Notes: generated by a model from the letters alone, not told the origin. DNA of 64,000 nucleotides from Bombardia bombarda (GCA_030512295.1 JAULSR010000006.1:1736001-1800000), one strand, 5' to 3'. Shown: positions 22,691 to 34,643, numbered from the stretch's first letter. Made by a program: numbers and translations.

Positions 22691-24001
22691 TGTCAGATGT
22701 TGTTGGGGGCAAACTGGACGAGAACTTTATTAGTCGTATGTTCGGCGACTACGTGCAATAAAGGCTGCGTGGTGTTGAAGAAGTAAGTGTTTTTATTGCA
22801 GCGGTTGCAGGTTGCGACGCGCAAGCAAATGAGGACAGGCAATGAGGGAAGTGCCAAAGGGATCTGGTGACAATTGTGGCGGGGTGAGTGTAGGTAGGAT
22901 TGAACCGACCTTGTTGAGAGATTGTCGGCGTTGCGCGGGAGAGGTTTTGCGACGATGAGGCGCCTTCGAGACAAGATTTAGGATGTTCGCTGTTCTGTTA
23001 CGATATTTCCCCTTGACACAAACAGGTCGCGACAAAGAAAGAGGAAGCGGCTCGTGAAATCAAAGCAGCCTCCCAGCACGCGTGATAGTGGGGCTGATTT
23101 CTCTGGTGTCGTTCGTTAGCTTGGTTTGGTGGCGGGGTCGGGTTGTTGCCTCAGGACTTAGACCGAAGACGGTTTGCTACAGCAGGGATACCCCTCAGTG
23201 CCCAGATTAGCGGATTGGAGGTTTGGCCTGGATTGCTACTAGAATCTGTTAGCAGCACTGAGAGCTTTGAGTGGCGCTGCTATCGAGCTCCATTTCACAG
23301 AATACCAACTGCTTTAGCGGTTACCTAGATGTCATCTCGTAAATTACAACGGGCCTTAGCCTAGTAACTCTGCCAACAGTCTACAGTCCTATCTGGGGTC
23401 AAAGCCGATGCTCCTTCGTATCTGCTTGGTCAATCGATCCAGTAGTTAAACTACTTCTTTGATCATCAGTGAATGTGACATTTGCACTGAATACTCAAAT
23501 CACATGTAGGCACAGAACACCTAGGTAGGTAGATAAAAATGTCAAATCATGCAGGCACCTCACCTTAGGTAAGGCTTCGAGGCACAAGTCACAGGGTTAG
23601 GTGTCAGTCGCGGAGCATGCGCACTGGTCAGGAAGGTGCAGCTGCAAGCCAAGCCGGGGTTCGGGGTGCATTATCTGTAGCGCCCCTCCCTGCCACCTCC
23701 CAGCGGCGGGTTTTAGGTGGGCGGGCGCCCATTGGAGGGGTTCGGTTCCTACCTGTGATCTTCCACTTAGCTAGGCTGCGCTCTTTGGCCAATCCTCCCA
23801 CTCAGCTAGGTTGGGATGAGCAACATTCGTTGACTACAAGACCACGCTGCAGAATTTCTCTCAAATTATTGTCCGAGATAGGCCCCCGCATATTTTAGAT
23901 TGCTTCTCCTACTGCACATGGATAGAAGTTGGAAACCGACGCCTTGGAAGAGCTTGACATAGGGAACTGCTACGGCAACGGCGACGGCATCAACGGCAAC
24001 C
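22691..24001. other. Divergent promoter region, dbp5 / bzz1
   Basis: 1.3 kb between two start codons pointing away from each other. It contains CACCTAGGTAGGTAG near 23518 and ACCTTAGGTAAGG near 23562, two of the recurrent intergenic motifs of this window. No ORF or RNA gene recognised. Confidence 0.6.
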
Positions 24002-26427
24002 ATGGCTGACGTTGACGTTGCGCCGACCTTCGGCTCTGAGCTCAAGGTCCGTTAGCCACCTTTTTTGTCCCACGACTCGACTTGTTGGGCTGACAATGTA
24101 TGTTACAGGATGGGTTCAAGCCAGCAAACATCTGGGTCGCAAATGGAATCGCCTGGCTCGACGACATCCAGTCCTTCTACCGGGAACGAAGCGTCATCGA
24201 GAAAGAGTACAGCGCAAAGCTCACTGCGCTGGCAAAAAAATACTTCGAAAAAAAGTCAAAGAAGTCCACAAGCTTGAGCGTAGGAGACACCCCGACAATG
24301 ACGCCTGGCTCGCTTGAAAGGTAGGGATTGTGCTCCTAACACGACTGACCAATTCAGCGACTGACACCAAGTGTTCCCTCCCAGCGCTTCCCTCACAACA
24401 TGGACAACACATCTCACCACGTTAGAGGCACGTGCCGACGAACATGAGCGATTCGGCAACGATCTTGTAATCAAAGTGGCAGAGCCGCTGAAAATAGTTT
24501 CCACGCGATTCGAGGAGCTACGCAAACGCCATGCCGACTACGCCGAGAAGCTCGAGAAGGAACGGGAGAGTCAATATGCCGACTTGCGCAAGACCAAGGC
24601 CAAATACGACTCAGTATGCCAGGAGGTCGAGACCAAACGCAAAAAGTCCGAGTCTGCCTTTGACAAGGCCAAGGCACAGAGTGCCTTCCAACAACAAACC
24701 CTAGAAATGAACAATGCCAAGAATACCTACCTCATCGCCATCAACGTTACCAACAAACAAAAAGAGAAATATTATCACGAATACCTTCCAGAGGTTATGG
24801 ACAGCCTCCAGGACCTGTCGGAATTCCGCACACTCAAGCTGAACGCACTATGGTCCCAGGCTGCCCAGCTCGAGGTTGGCATGCTTCAAGAAAGCCTTGG
24901 ACAGGTTGACCATTTGTCACAGGAGATCATACGGAATCTTCCCCACCTTGACTCGATGATGTTCATACGGCATAACATGGGCGGATTCCAAGAACCGCCT
25001 GACAAGATCTTCGAGCCCAGCCCGGTGTGGCACGATGACGACTCTATGATCATTGACGAACCCGCCAAGATCTACCTGCGCAACGTGCTCAATAAGTCCA
25101 AGGGCCAGCTTGGAGATTTGAGGCGTGAAGTTGATAGGAAGAGGCGCGAGGTGGAGGGAATGAGGCGCGTGAAACAGAGGGTGCGCGATGGAAAAGAGGA
25201 GAAGGACGAGGTCGCCGTTGTAGGGCAAATATTTATGATGCAAGAGGAGCTTCATCAGGTGGACCGAAAACGCTTGACAGCGGAAGTCGAGACGTCAACC
25301 ATCACCTCAGTTGTAGGCGATGTGACACTAGGTGCCAAGAACCACAACTTCAAGTCGCAAACATTCAAGATACCAACAAACTGCGACCTCTGTGGCGAGC
25401 GGATTTGGGGATTGTCAGCCAAGGGATTTGACTGCCGGGACTGCGGATATACATGTCATAGCAAGTGCGAGATGAAGGTGCCGGCCGAGTGCCCTGGGGA
25501 GCAGTCCAAGGAGGAGCGCAAGAAGCTGAAGCAAGAACGGCAGGAGGCCGCCAACTCGTTGCTCAAGCCGACGGTAGGTGCGCAAGATCATGCTTCTGAG
25601 CTCCCTGATCTCACTCGGTCGAATACAATGACTTCACTGAGCTCTGGCTATGCTGCTAGCGCGCATAGATCAATGGCCGGGCCGCCGCTATCACCAAACG
25701 AAGAAGAAGGCCCGCCTCAACTTCCCGGCCCACGGCCGGCGGCGCCAGCGAGTACGATTACACCCGGATCCGGCACGCTCCGGAAACCCCGGATTATTGC
25801 CCCTCCACCCGCCGCATACATTAGCGAGTTGCCGGGTAGTACCCCAATGGATCAGCGGGAGTAGGAGCCCAGACGTCAGAGCAAAAGGGCAAGATGCGTT
25901 ATACATTCGAGGCCGGAGGAGAAGGGGAGCTTTCTGTGCCCGAAGGTCGGGATCTTGTGATTCTGGAACCTGATAGTAAGTAATTGTTCTGATCATTCAT
26001 TTGACTGCTATTCTAACATCACGCTGCAGCTGGAAGTGGCTGGATGAAGGTCAGGGCCGGATACAAAGAAGGCAACGTGCCGGCATCCTACGTCGAGGTA
26101 TCGGCGCCCACCCCCGCGGCGATTGCCCCACAGAACACGGGGCAGTCGGCTAGACCTCCCTCGACTTACTCCAACAGCGGCTCGTCAATCGGGACGTCAG
26201 GGCCAACCAAGAAGAAGGGGCCCGCCGTGGCGCCGAGACGAGGTGCCAAGAAGCTCAAGTATGTGGAGGCGTCATTCGAATACACAGCTCAGAGCGAGCT
26301 GGAGCACAGCATGGAGGAGGGGGAACGGTTTGTGCTCATTAGGGAAGACCAAGGGGATGGTTGGACTGACGTTGAGAAGGGGGGTGTGACCAAGAGCGTG
26401 CCCTCGAGCTACATAAAACCTGTTTAG
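24002..26427 (+). CDS. bzz1: Actin-polymerisation / endocytosis adaptor Bzz1 (F-BAR, C1, two SH3)
   Basis: Bzz1 is a membrane-bending F-BAR adaptor that binds Las17/WASP and promotes Arp2/3 actin assembly at endocytic patches. Exons: 24002-24046, 24109-24320, 24385-25975, 26030-26427. Domains in order: FCH/F-BAR (about 15-270, start FGSELKDGFKPANIWVANG), coiled coil, C1 zinc domain (about 405-453, HNF...C-x2-C...C-x2-C...H-x2-C), Ser/Pro linker, SH3-1 (about 590-650, MRYTFEAGGEGELSV) and SH3-2 (about 690-748, EASFEYTAQSE, ending PSSYIKPV). One frame break lies between PPPAAYISELPG and the first SH3 (25831-25863). One extra base, for instance in the C4 run 25842-25845, bypasses the TAG at 25862 and gives about 748 aa, with all later junctions in phase. 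Read literally, the protein would lose both SH3 domains, so a base-calling error is more likely. Confidence 0.92.
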
Positions 26428-28414
26428 TATACTGATCTCACGGTCTGAAAGCGGCATCGTCATTTCACTTGATGGCTAAGAACTTGACTAGGTACAAGGA
26501 CATGGAGATTCGGGTGGTGAGCTTGATAGGACGGATGGTCTAGGCCTGACCCGCACGAGTGTGTAAAGGATGGGTGTGAAAAGGATGGGTGTGGAAAAAT
26601 GGGTTGGGTTGTTTGCTCATTCTCCTTTTTTGCATCGAGGGTTTGTCATGGGATGTTTGTATACCTAAGGTACTTCCTTACACACCGAGCTGTGGCTGGT
26701 GACTGAATCAATTGATTTCTGGTTAGCAACTATATACATGTACTTCGTAGCAGAGCGGGACGACAGTACCGGTACGACTGTGGGTTCAGGGGTATGATTG
26801 AAGAACTTGGGCAGATGTAAGTGACGGCTTGGTGTGGACGATGCAAGCTTATGTATTTCGACCAACCTGGCTCGAATCTTCTCATCGGCAGCTAGGCAAA
26901 CAGTCTGAGTAGGTAGCTACGAACCTCTTTGCCCCATAGTTGTACTGTGTCTGTCAAGCAGATTATCCTTGCATGACTGAAAGACAGGGGTCTAGCAACG
27001 GGTTCCATGTCTTGGCATAACGTTCAAGGGTACCAAGCTCGGGAGCATTGAAGCGAACTTCCGAAGTAGACCATGCCGCTTGTTCTAGGAGGGATGGAAT
27101 CATCGATTGCATCTTATGATACAGCTAGTTTGCCGCTATGTGTTCTTACCAATGGAGGCTTGTTTGGATGACTGTGCACGTGTTCTTGATTTTCATTACG
27201 AGCAAATTCGTGATTGGATCTCGTGTTGGTACCAGGAATAGTCAATCGTGGTGGCAGTGCTGCTGGAGGCCGGCGTCTGCCCGTTGCTGGTGGGAAGAAC
27301 CTAGAAGAGTTGGAGAAATTATGCATCTGATTGGATAACTGGATACGGGAACGTCTTTTTGCTGTTGTGTCGAAACAGGGGTCGTGGTTTCTGTTTCATT
27401 GCCGTGGGCAAATAGATCATTGACAATCAAATGACAGGGCCATGCGGCGACGATTGTCAGGGCGTGCAGGTTGCAGATGGGGAAACAGGGAAAGAGCTGG
27501 TGGTGCCCTACTGAGAGATGACGATTTGCCTGTCCGATCTTCTTCATTGAATTCCTGATCTTGATTTTTTTATGGGTTCTCTCCTGAGGAAAGAACTAAG
27601 GCAGGAGGAAGTAGGACGCGATCAAGGGTCGGTTGAGACAGGACTGACTGTGTCGGGTACCTGGGAGCTGGATTACCCAGGTGCGCCCTCACAGATACCA
27701 CCACCTCCTATCTAGGCAGGAAGTACTCTACGTCCGATGGAAGCACCAACCAGGGGTGTCAGGGGAATTGGAGATACGATGTACTGTTGGTAATGTAATC
27801 CGTATTCCGTCGTCTTTGTCTGGATTGTAGGGAGGTAACTCGCAGTGTAGCTGCCTGCCCCTCTTGAAGCACGTTACCGATTTGGTCATTATGGGAGAGT
27901 ACCTAGGTAGCCTTCCATTATTGTCGTCGGTGTTGCTCGATTCTTACTCGATCCAGAGGGAACGAAATTGGATGCAGTGACGTCCCTGTATCCCGCGCCT
28001 ACCTTACTTGAGCAGCCCAGTATTTGAACCGCACATTCCCTTCCCAGCCGCAACCCACGCGCGCTACTTTCCTAAGTTCTCTCTCGCTCCTTCTCGACCT
28101 CTTCGTCGACTGACTGCCTCTCGTATCATTTCTTGTCGCCTTTTCTTTCTGCCAACTCTCTCGTTCTCGTTGGCCTCTCTCTCTCTCTCTCTCTTACTTT
28201 TTGTAATAATTCATCCCGCTTCGACGCATCCATCACTCGCTCAACCATTAACCCCCTCCCTCCCCGACAGCTCACTGCATCCATTTTGGTACTCTCCTTT
28301 CTCCCTTCGATTGTACCAAACTATCGCCGCCCTATCGCTGCCCTCGTCCATCTTTACGGAAGCTTGATCTTTGCTTGGCAATCGATTTCCCCACAGAACT
28401 CAATCTGGTCCTAC
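26428..28414. other. Non-coding interval: bzz1 3' flank and gel promoter/leader
   Basis: No gene. 28020-28380 is strongly C/T-rich (including CTCTCTCTCTCTCTCT at about 28177), the usual pyrimidine-rich leader of a highly expressed fungal gene. TACCTAAGGTACTTCC (about 26661) and TACCTAGGTAGCC (about 27901) are further copies of the recurrent motif. Confidence 0.6.
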
Positions 28415-28426
28415 ATGCCAAGATGA
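28415..28426 (+). promoter_or_regulatory. Three-codon upstream ORF overlapping the gel start codon (ATGA)
   Basis: An ATG at 28415 reads Met-Pro-Arg-stop; its TGA (28424-28426) overlaps the main ATG (28423-28425) as ATGA. The main ATG has A at -3 and the upstream ATG has T at -3, so leaky scanning or reinitiation is possible. Regulatory effect is inference. Confidence 0.4.
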
Positions 28427-30131
28427 GATCCATCGCCTTGGCTGCCGCCTTGGCGGCGTTTGGCCGCCTAGAACTAGTCGCATCGACCCCGACTCCCACT
28501 GAGCCCGAGCAACCCAACAAGCGTGCCTCGCTTCCTACCGTCACAGCCTCTGGCAATGGTATGTACGCTTTCTTTAAATGCGCCACTGTTACACCTCTGG
28601 GGTTGTACAGTTGCTAAAATAGGTACTCTTCTGCAGCATTCTGGACTGGCAACACTCGGTTCTACATCCGGGGAATCGACTACCAGCCGGGTGGCTCCTC
28701 GGCCATGAAGGACCCCCTGGCTGACGAGACGGTCTGCCAACGTGACATTGCCGAGTTCAAGAAGCTGGGGATCAACACGGTCCGCGTCTACATCACGGAC
28801 AACTCGGCCAACCACGACACGTGCATGAACGCGCTCGCGGACGCTGGCATATACGCTATCATCGATGCCAACAACCCGCTGTTCTCGATCAATCGCGCTG
28901 ACCCCGGCCCGTCGTACAACACGGAATACCTCCAAAGCGTCTTTGCTACAATTGATGAGTTCATCAAGTACGACAATCTGCTCGCCTTCTTCTCGGGAAA
29001 TGAGGTCATCAACGACCAGGTCCAGAGCACCCTCTCTGCCCGCTATGTCAAGGCTACGACGCGCGACATGCGCCAGTACATTAGCAGCCGTGGCTATCGC
29101 AAGGTTCCCGTTGGATATTCGGCCGCCGATGTCCAGGACAATCGCATGCAGCTCGCTCAGTACATGAACTGTGGTAGCGATGATGAGAGGAGCGACTTTT
29201 TTGCTTTTGTAAGTCGTTGCACGTGGTATTGTTGCAACAAATTGTCTGAGACTGACTGTGGGGCCAGAATGACTACTCGTGGTGCAACACCGATTTCCAG
29301 GTGTCTGGCTGGGATCAGAAGGTTAAGAACTTCACCGGCTATGGCCTCCCGATCTTGTAAGTCGGATTCGATGGCGGGCTGCAGGATGCTGGTCTGTCCC
29401 AGGTAACACATTGGGGTCGTGCTAATGAAATGAAACAACAGTCTCTCCGAATATGGTTGCACGACTAACGGCCGCGACTTTGGTGAGATCGCCGCTCTGA
29501 TGAGCTCCGAGATGACCAGTGTCTACTCGGGCGGTCTGTTGTACGAGTATGCGTTTGAGGACAACGGATTTGGCATCGTCAAGATCCCCAGTGTGGAATC
29601 GACCACTGTCAATGAACAGTCCGACTTCGCCAAGTTTGCCAAAGCTCTGGCTGACAACCCGGCACCCTCTGGCAACGGCGGCGCTTCCTCGACGACCACC
29701 TCAGCGGCTTGCCCTACTAAGGATGCCAACTGGCTGGTTGACTCCACTCTTCTCCCCGCGATCCCTGACGGAGCTAAGGCTGTAAGTGTCTTTACTTAGC
29801 GTCCTTAGCCCCTTCCTTCCCACTGCTACCGCCGCCTGTGTGGGGGGCTTTCATCATGTAAACGTGGCAATGCTGACTGCTATGATAGTTCATGAGCTCT
29901 GGCGCCGGCGCCGGTCCGGGTCTGAAAGGGAGCGGATCCCAGAATGCCGCCGGCACTAGCACTGGCGACGCGACTCCGGGTTCGGGAACTGTAACCGCTA
30001 CCGCCAGCCCTTCCGCAACCTCCAGCAAGAGCGCAGCTGGCCCCACCACTGTTGGTCCTGTCGACAAGGCGCCATTCATCCTCACCGCACTAGTGGTTCT
30101 CCTGACGATGACGGGCACCCTCTTACTTTGA
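28423..30131 (+). CDS. gel: 1,3-beta-glucanosyltransferase, GH72 (Gel/Gas family), GPI-anchored
   Basis: Cuts beta-1,3-glucan and rejoins it to another chain, elongating wall glucan at the outer plasma membrane. Five exons: 28423-28558, 28637-29208, 29268-29356, 29442-29781, 29889-30131; product 459 aa. Features: signal peptide (about 1-21), GH72 catalytic domain starting FWTGNTRFYIRGIDYQPGG, acid/base Glu168 in FSGNEVIND, nucleophile Glu269 in FLSEYGC, and a Ser/Thr/Gly-rich spacer. The hydrophobic C-terminus (FILTALVVLLTMTGTLLL) is preceded by small residues, as in a GPI signal. I see no X8/CBM43 Cys-rich module, so this is the short, Gel1-like class. Introns are GTATGT or GTAAGT...YAG. A minimal upstream ORF overlaps the start. 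Confidence 0.95.
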
Positions 30132-30903
30132 GAGAGAAGTGTCAACATCATCCGAGGGAACTCGGCTTTCTTATTTCAAGCTTAATATTTGTTCTTAAGG
30201 ATCGACTTCGTCTACTAGCGTATTTTTTGATTAGGATTCTTTTACACCTTCCCTTTGATATGGGCTGGGTGGCTTTATGACAATCGATTAAACATGTGAT
30301 TAGCGGCCACGGGGTGGAATTTTGGCAACATGTCACTACATACGTCGTCAAGAGACTCCGTTAGTAGCAGCCCTTGCGATGAGTACCATCAACAGGCTAT
30401 GCACGAGTCCAACGACGGTTCGGGCTTGGTCAATCAGATATGAGGCGGCGGCGGCGGATGGTGCCGACGTGCCTCCACCCGTCATAGAGCCAAGTTAAGA
30501 GAACGGACTGAGATATTATCCAAAAAATAAAAAAGGGGGACGAGTGTTATGAGTTGCCGTCTTCATGTAATGGAAGTTGAGCCCTGTGCGGTGTATGGTG
30601 GGAAAAGGCCCCTCAGGTGTAGATCAATGAAAGGAGACTCTGGTTTTTTGACCGTGTGTTGTTTTTACGTTGAAAGTGGTTTGGTTGGTTGCGCAACCTC
30701 TGAAGTGACTAATCTATCGCGAATCCGCCTATCAAGGGAGTCGAGTCGAGTTGAGCCGCCTTTTCCGTCTATCCGTACCCTTTTTATCTGTATATCTCCC
30801 AAACTTTTCCGTTATAAAGCCCTCGTCCTGTAGTGTCCAGAATGACCTATATACTAGCTAACCACCACACACACACACACACACACACACCTCTAGCTAC
30901 GCA
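30132..30903. other. Convergent intergenic region, gel / fRMsr
   Basis: Both flanking genes end here. It contains a (CA)n microsatellite (30865-30890) and no ORF of note; presumably the two 3' UTRs. Confidence 0.6.
30865..30890. repeat. (CA)n microsatellite
   Basis: About thirteen CA units, just downstream of the fRMsr stop codon (30904). Confidence 0.9.
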
Positions 30904-32160
30904 TCATGTCGAAGACACAAAAGCCGGAGCTGGCCAATCGCAGCCCTTGCCCACCAGCTCAGCCAGCCTCTCGAGCCACACGCGGTCGACGCCGTCAAAC
31001 CCGTTGACCACGGTGCAGTCGACGTCGATGATGGCGACGAGCCGGTCGTCCACGACGATGGGCACCACAATCTCACTCCGGCTGTCCCCGTCGCAGGCGA
31101 TGTGGCCCGGGAACCCCTCGACGTCGGGCACGAGCTGCGTCGTCTTGGTCAGGGCGGCGGCGCCGCAGACGCCGCGGCCAAAGGCGATGATCTGGCAGGC
31201 GACTTTGCCTTGAAAGGGGCCTAGGATGAGCTGTTGGGGGCCGGGGCGTTTGCCGTTGACGGGGGCTGTTGTGGTGGGGGGTGGTGGAGGAGAGAGGGGG
31301 TCAAGGGTGTAGAAGCCTGTTTGAGGTGGTTGGCTGGTTAGTATTTCTTGAGTAAAGATGTGCTGGGTTCAGGGGGGGGGGGGGACGGAAAGGGGGAAGG
31401 GGGAAAGGGGAACGTGGTTCCTCGAGAAACCTGGGAAAGGGGGGAGGGTGGGCTGAAGGCGCCACTTTAAAGGTTTGCATTTGAGGTGGCGGTTTGTTTA
31501 CAGGTATACCAAATGCCTTATGCCTCTTCTTTTCTTTTCGTTATGATGGAAGGAAATGTGTGTAAAGGAGAGAACGAGACAAAAGCAGGACTAACCTGCC
31601 CAGTTAACCTGGTTACTCGGAGACGGGAGTGACTTGTAGGCGTGCCATAATAGGGCGGCGGCGTTTGACAGGTTACTTTCTCATAGATATCTTTCAGTCA
31701 TTTCGTTCTTTAAATGTGCATTCTTGCGTCGTTTCATGCCATGTATACTGTGCTCTTGATGTTTGTCGAAGACTGGAATACAGGGCGCGGTTCCACACGT
31801 AATGAATGGCAAAGAAAATTCATTACTCACCAGACCTATAGATGAAAACAAGCCAGTGTTAAAATATTGGTGAAGAAAAGGGACACAAGTGAAGAATGGA
31901 AGCAGGTCCTGGTCAGTACTTTGAAGTCTCTCCTCACTCAACTTACCCAGTTCCGCTGCTCATAAAAGAGACCTTCTGCCTGGTCCAGCACTTGCTGATA
32001 GGCTTCTTCCTTGGTAACACCAGCCGCAAAGTTGGACGCATCGGCATGAACCTAGTGAGGGTTTTGTGTTAGAAATGACATTACCAGACAGAAGAAGGAT
32101 GTTGTGAGGTTTCGTAAGAGTACAGAAAAGGGGGGTGGGGGTCACCACTCCACGTACCAT
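30904..32160 (-). CDS. Free methionine-(R)-sulfoxide reductase (GAF-domain fRMsr)
   Basis: Reduces free methionine-R-sulfoxide; the yeast orthologue is YKL069W. I reconstruct five exons: 32160-32158 (the ATG alone), 32051-31947, 31835-31831 (five bases, GTCTG), 31675-31596, 31316-30904, giving 201 aa. The microexon lies between TATAG and GTGAGT and supplies Val plus two bases of Cys in NW-VC-NLSNAAALLWHAYKSL. Without it the conserved NWVCNLSN block cannot be formed. The GAF core follows: NWAGFY, LILGPFQGKVACQ, GRGVCG, VPDVEGFPGHIACDG, EIVVPIV, and DVDC. Cys105, Cys115 and Cys139 keep the 10- and 24-residue spacing of the yeast catalytic cysteines. A Pro-rich insert follows NWAGFYTLDP. The 279-nt fourth intron holds a G13 run. 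Splicing is inferred from homology and junction sequence. Confidence 0.9.
31372..31384. repeat. G13 homopolymer inside an fRMsr intron
   Basis: Thirteen G (thirteen C in gene sense) within the last intron of the fRMsr gene; length uncertain in assemblies. Confidence 0.85.
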
Positions 32161-32896
32161 CGTGACTGAATTGACGGTATTTTATCGTACAAATGCCCAA
32201 TTCTGATACCGGATTTTCACCTTTCTACTCCGCTGCTTCAATTCTGAAAAGGTAGAGAGCGAAACAAAACGTGATTTAAATGCTCTTTCGAATGCTCCAG
32301 AGGCTCACTTCGTCGAGCTGGGCTTTTTGTGCTGTTCATTGCTTATTAATCCAACGAAATTGAGAAGTGTGAATGACGAGGGTTCCTTACATATTTACCT
32401 AGCCTCTCTAGTGGCAGATAAGCAGATGGGAATTATCAGGGGTAATGAAAAGAGAAGTGGGAAAACGAGAGCGTTGTTAGTTGCAGAGATTAGGTTTGGT
32501 GGAGATGAATATTCGCGATTGCGCCATTCTCAAGCGCCATCTTTAAAAGGTGAGCCGGGACACCCCTGTCATTGTCTCATAACCCTAACCCCCGTTCGAG
32601 CCAGTTCAACCGTCTTCCATTTCAGAGACTCGTCTACACTTCAGACTGCAAGCTGATCTCTTGGGACACAGTATTGTGATAGCGCGTGTGGCATTCTGTA
32701 AGGAAAACGGTCAATGGATTACAATGTTCTTTTACATAGTGTATCCATTAGCGTACATGATTTCCTTCCATTCCAGAACCATATACTTCCAGTCTCGACA
32801 AGTGTGAGGACCCATATTACCTTCAAAACAACAAGCTGGCTAGTCCATATACCAGCTATATCATTAAGCGAAAGGAAGTTCTGTACAGTAACTGGT
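32161..32896. other. Intergenic region: fRMsr promoter and OB-fold gene 3' flank
   Basis: No gene. Tandem orientation (both flanking genes on the minus strand). AT-richer than the coding DNA on either side. Nothing recognised. Confidence 0.55.
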
Positions 32897-34643
32897 TCAC
32901 CACTCAACCCCGAGAATACATAACCTACCCACCTCAGAAGACCAACCAAAAGTCAACGTGACCCGCTGAAACTGCATCTGCTCCTCCACCTCACGGAGAG
33001 AGTGGTACTCGAGGTCCGTAAACTTCTTCCAAAACTTGTCATCGACATGATCGTGCTGGTTTGGCTCTCCCTGAACCGTGGTGGAATTCTTCGTCTCATC
33101 TGATGTGGTGTTCACACTACTGGGCTCTGTGCTGCTGTTGACATTATCAGTTCCAAAGAACAGCTCAGTCCATGCTCGTTCGCTCCAGATGAGCTTCCCC
33201 GTTTCGATACATCCAGTCTCGTCCATCATAAGACCGATAATGCGAGGGTTCAGAAAAAGATCACATTCAGAGCCGCAATTCTTGCAGGTCGCATGGGGCT
33301 TGTTGGCGTAAAGGGGCACACCACAACTTATCAAATGTCAGTCAACAAATCGATACCGGTGACCATACATCATTAAGTGACCTTGACTTACCACTCGAAG
33401 CAACACAACATCTGTCGTCTCCAATTCTTCATGATCTGTCCATCGTAAATAAGAAGGTTCAATTTTCCCGTGAAAGCCTCGTCAGCCTCATTTCTAGCAA
33501 ATTCATCCACTTCGGCAATGGTGAACAACGCTCGGACAGGACCGTTCATGGCTGCTTCGGCTTCCTCAGAGTTCCACATATTTGTGGGAAACGGAATGTA
33601 AACGCTCTCCTTTTTCGTGCGCGATGCCGCCATTTGACGCAGCCAGTTCGCGTCTGGGAACACGGGGTCGACATCGATGATCGACGTGATGCCGATGCTC
33701 AACTCCTGACTTGATGTCTTCTTTTTGTCAGGCAGGGAACGATGCGGATTTGTAATGAGAAGGATGGTCTTGTTGGGAATCCACAGTCGTGCCGACTGGG
33801 CCTTGTCGTCCCACAGCTTGAGGACAGAGCGAGCTGTCTCGTCAAAAACGCCAATCTCGATTAGGTCCAGAGGAACCTGTCTCTTCGGTGACTTGACAGT
33901 TTTGCGAGGGCCGATGCTCGCAACACAGACTAGGATTTTCGCACCGGGCACGCCCTCGTGTCCGCTAGTCAAGTATGATTTGAGGCTCATGAGGTCCGGT
34001 ATAGTGGAGGATTGTGAACTGATTGTGTAGCCTAGAGGGAGGCGGCAGAGATTTATATCCTTGGGGCTGTCCGTGTCTTTGTGAAACTTGATGCAGGAGG
34101 CGGAAGACTGGCTCGGGTGGACAGGTATAATTGCCGATACAAGGGGAATACGGGTTGAATAGTTTGCGCTGTATTCTGCCACAAAGGCAGTCCATACTGT
34201 AACCAGCCTCCCTAGTTGCAGATATTCGTGGTCAATTCCGGTGGCAAGGAGTCTTATCTGCAAATTCTATATCAGTCACGGCATGCGTCAGCCTACAAAA
34301 ACGTACTCACAGCCACAACACCAGTATCGTCCTTCACGACCAGAAGATGGTAGCCCTGCGGAACTGATCCCCATTTTGGTTCACGATCCTCGGATGATGG
34401 TGAGAAGTTGACCAGCCTTCCTGTAATGCGCACTTTCTGGCGCGGTCCTGGTTCGAGTTCAGCAATCGCGACAGGCTCGTAGGTACCAGTGGGATTCCAT
34501 GGCTGCGTGAGCGGACGCAGAGCCGCCTGAACCTCGGTCGACGTAAATCCAGCGTCTTGTGCTTGAATTAATAACTTAGATGGACCATGAGTCTTAGGCG
34601 TAACTTCCTTCTGATAGAAGGACTGGATTGATGGAAAGTTCAT
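32897..34643 (-). CDS. Putative ssDNA-binding OB-fold protein, RPA1/MEIOB-like
   Basis: Three exons (34643-34311, 34257-33392, 33326-32897) with GTGAGT...CAG and GTAAGT...AAG junctions give 542 aa. The first part reads like an OB fold (KVRITGRLVNFSPSS...GYHLLVVKDDTGVVA). A middle stretch (TARSVLKLWDDKAQSARLW...TILLITNPHR) resembles a second OB fold. The C-terminus has a Cys cluster (CCFECCGVPLYANK, then CKNCGSECDLF) followed by NPRIIGLMMDETG and LIWSERAWTELFFG. This is the arrangement of the RPA70 C-terminal zinc OB fold and of MEIOB-type relatives, which bind single-stranded DNA in meiotic or repair recombination. The family assignment is by pattern, not alignment, and the meiotic role is inference. 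It lies head-to-tail with the 4CL-like gene and fRMsr, with no operon-like link. Confidence 0.7.

Noticed and set aside
25573..25865. Possible 293-nt intron from GTAGGT (25573) to TAG (25864) in bzz1, which would bypass the frame break
   Set aside because: The segment encodes the linker conserved in Bzz1 (SSGYAASA, APPPAAYISELPG), so it is coding; a single missing base is simpler.
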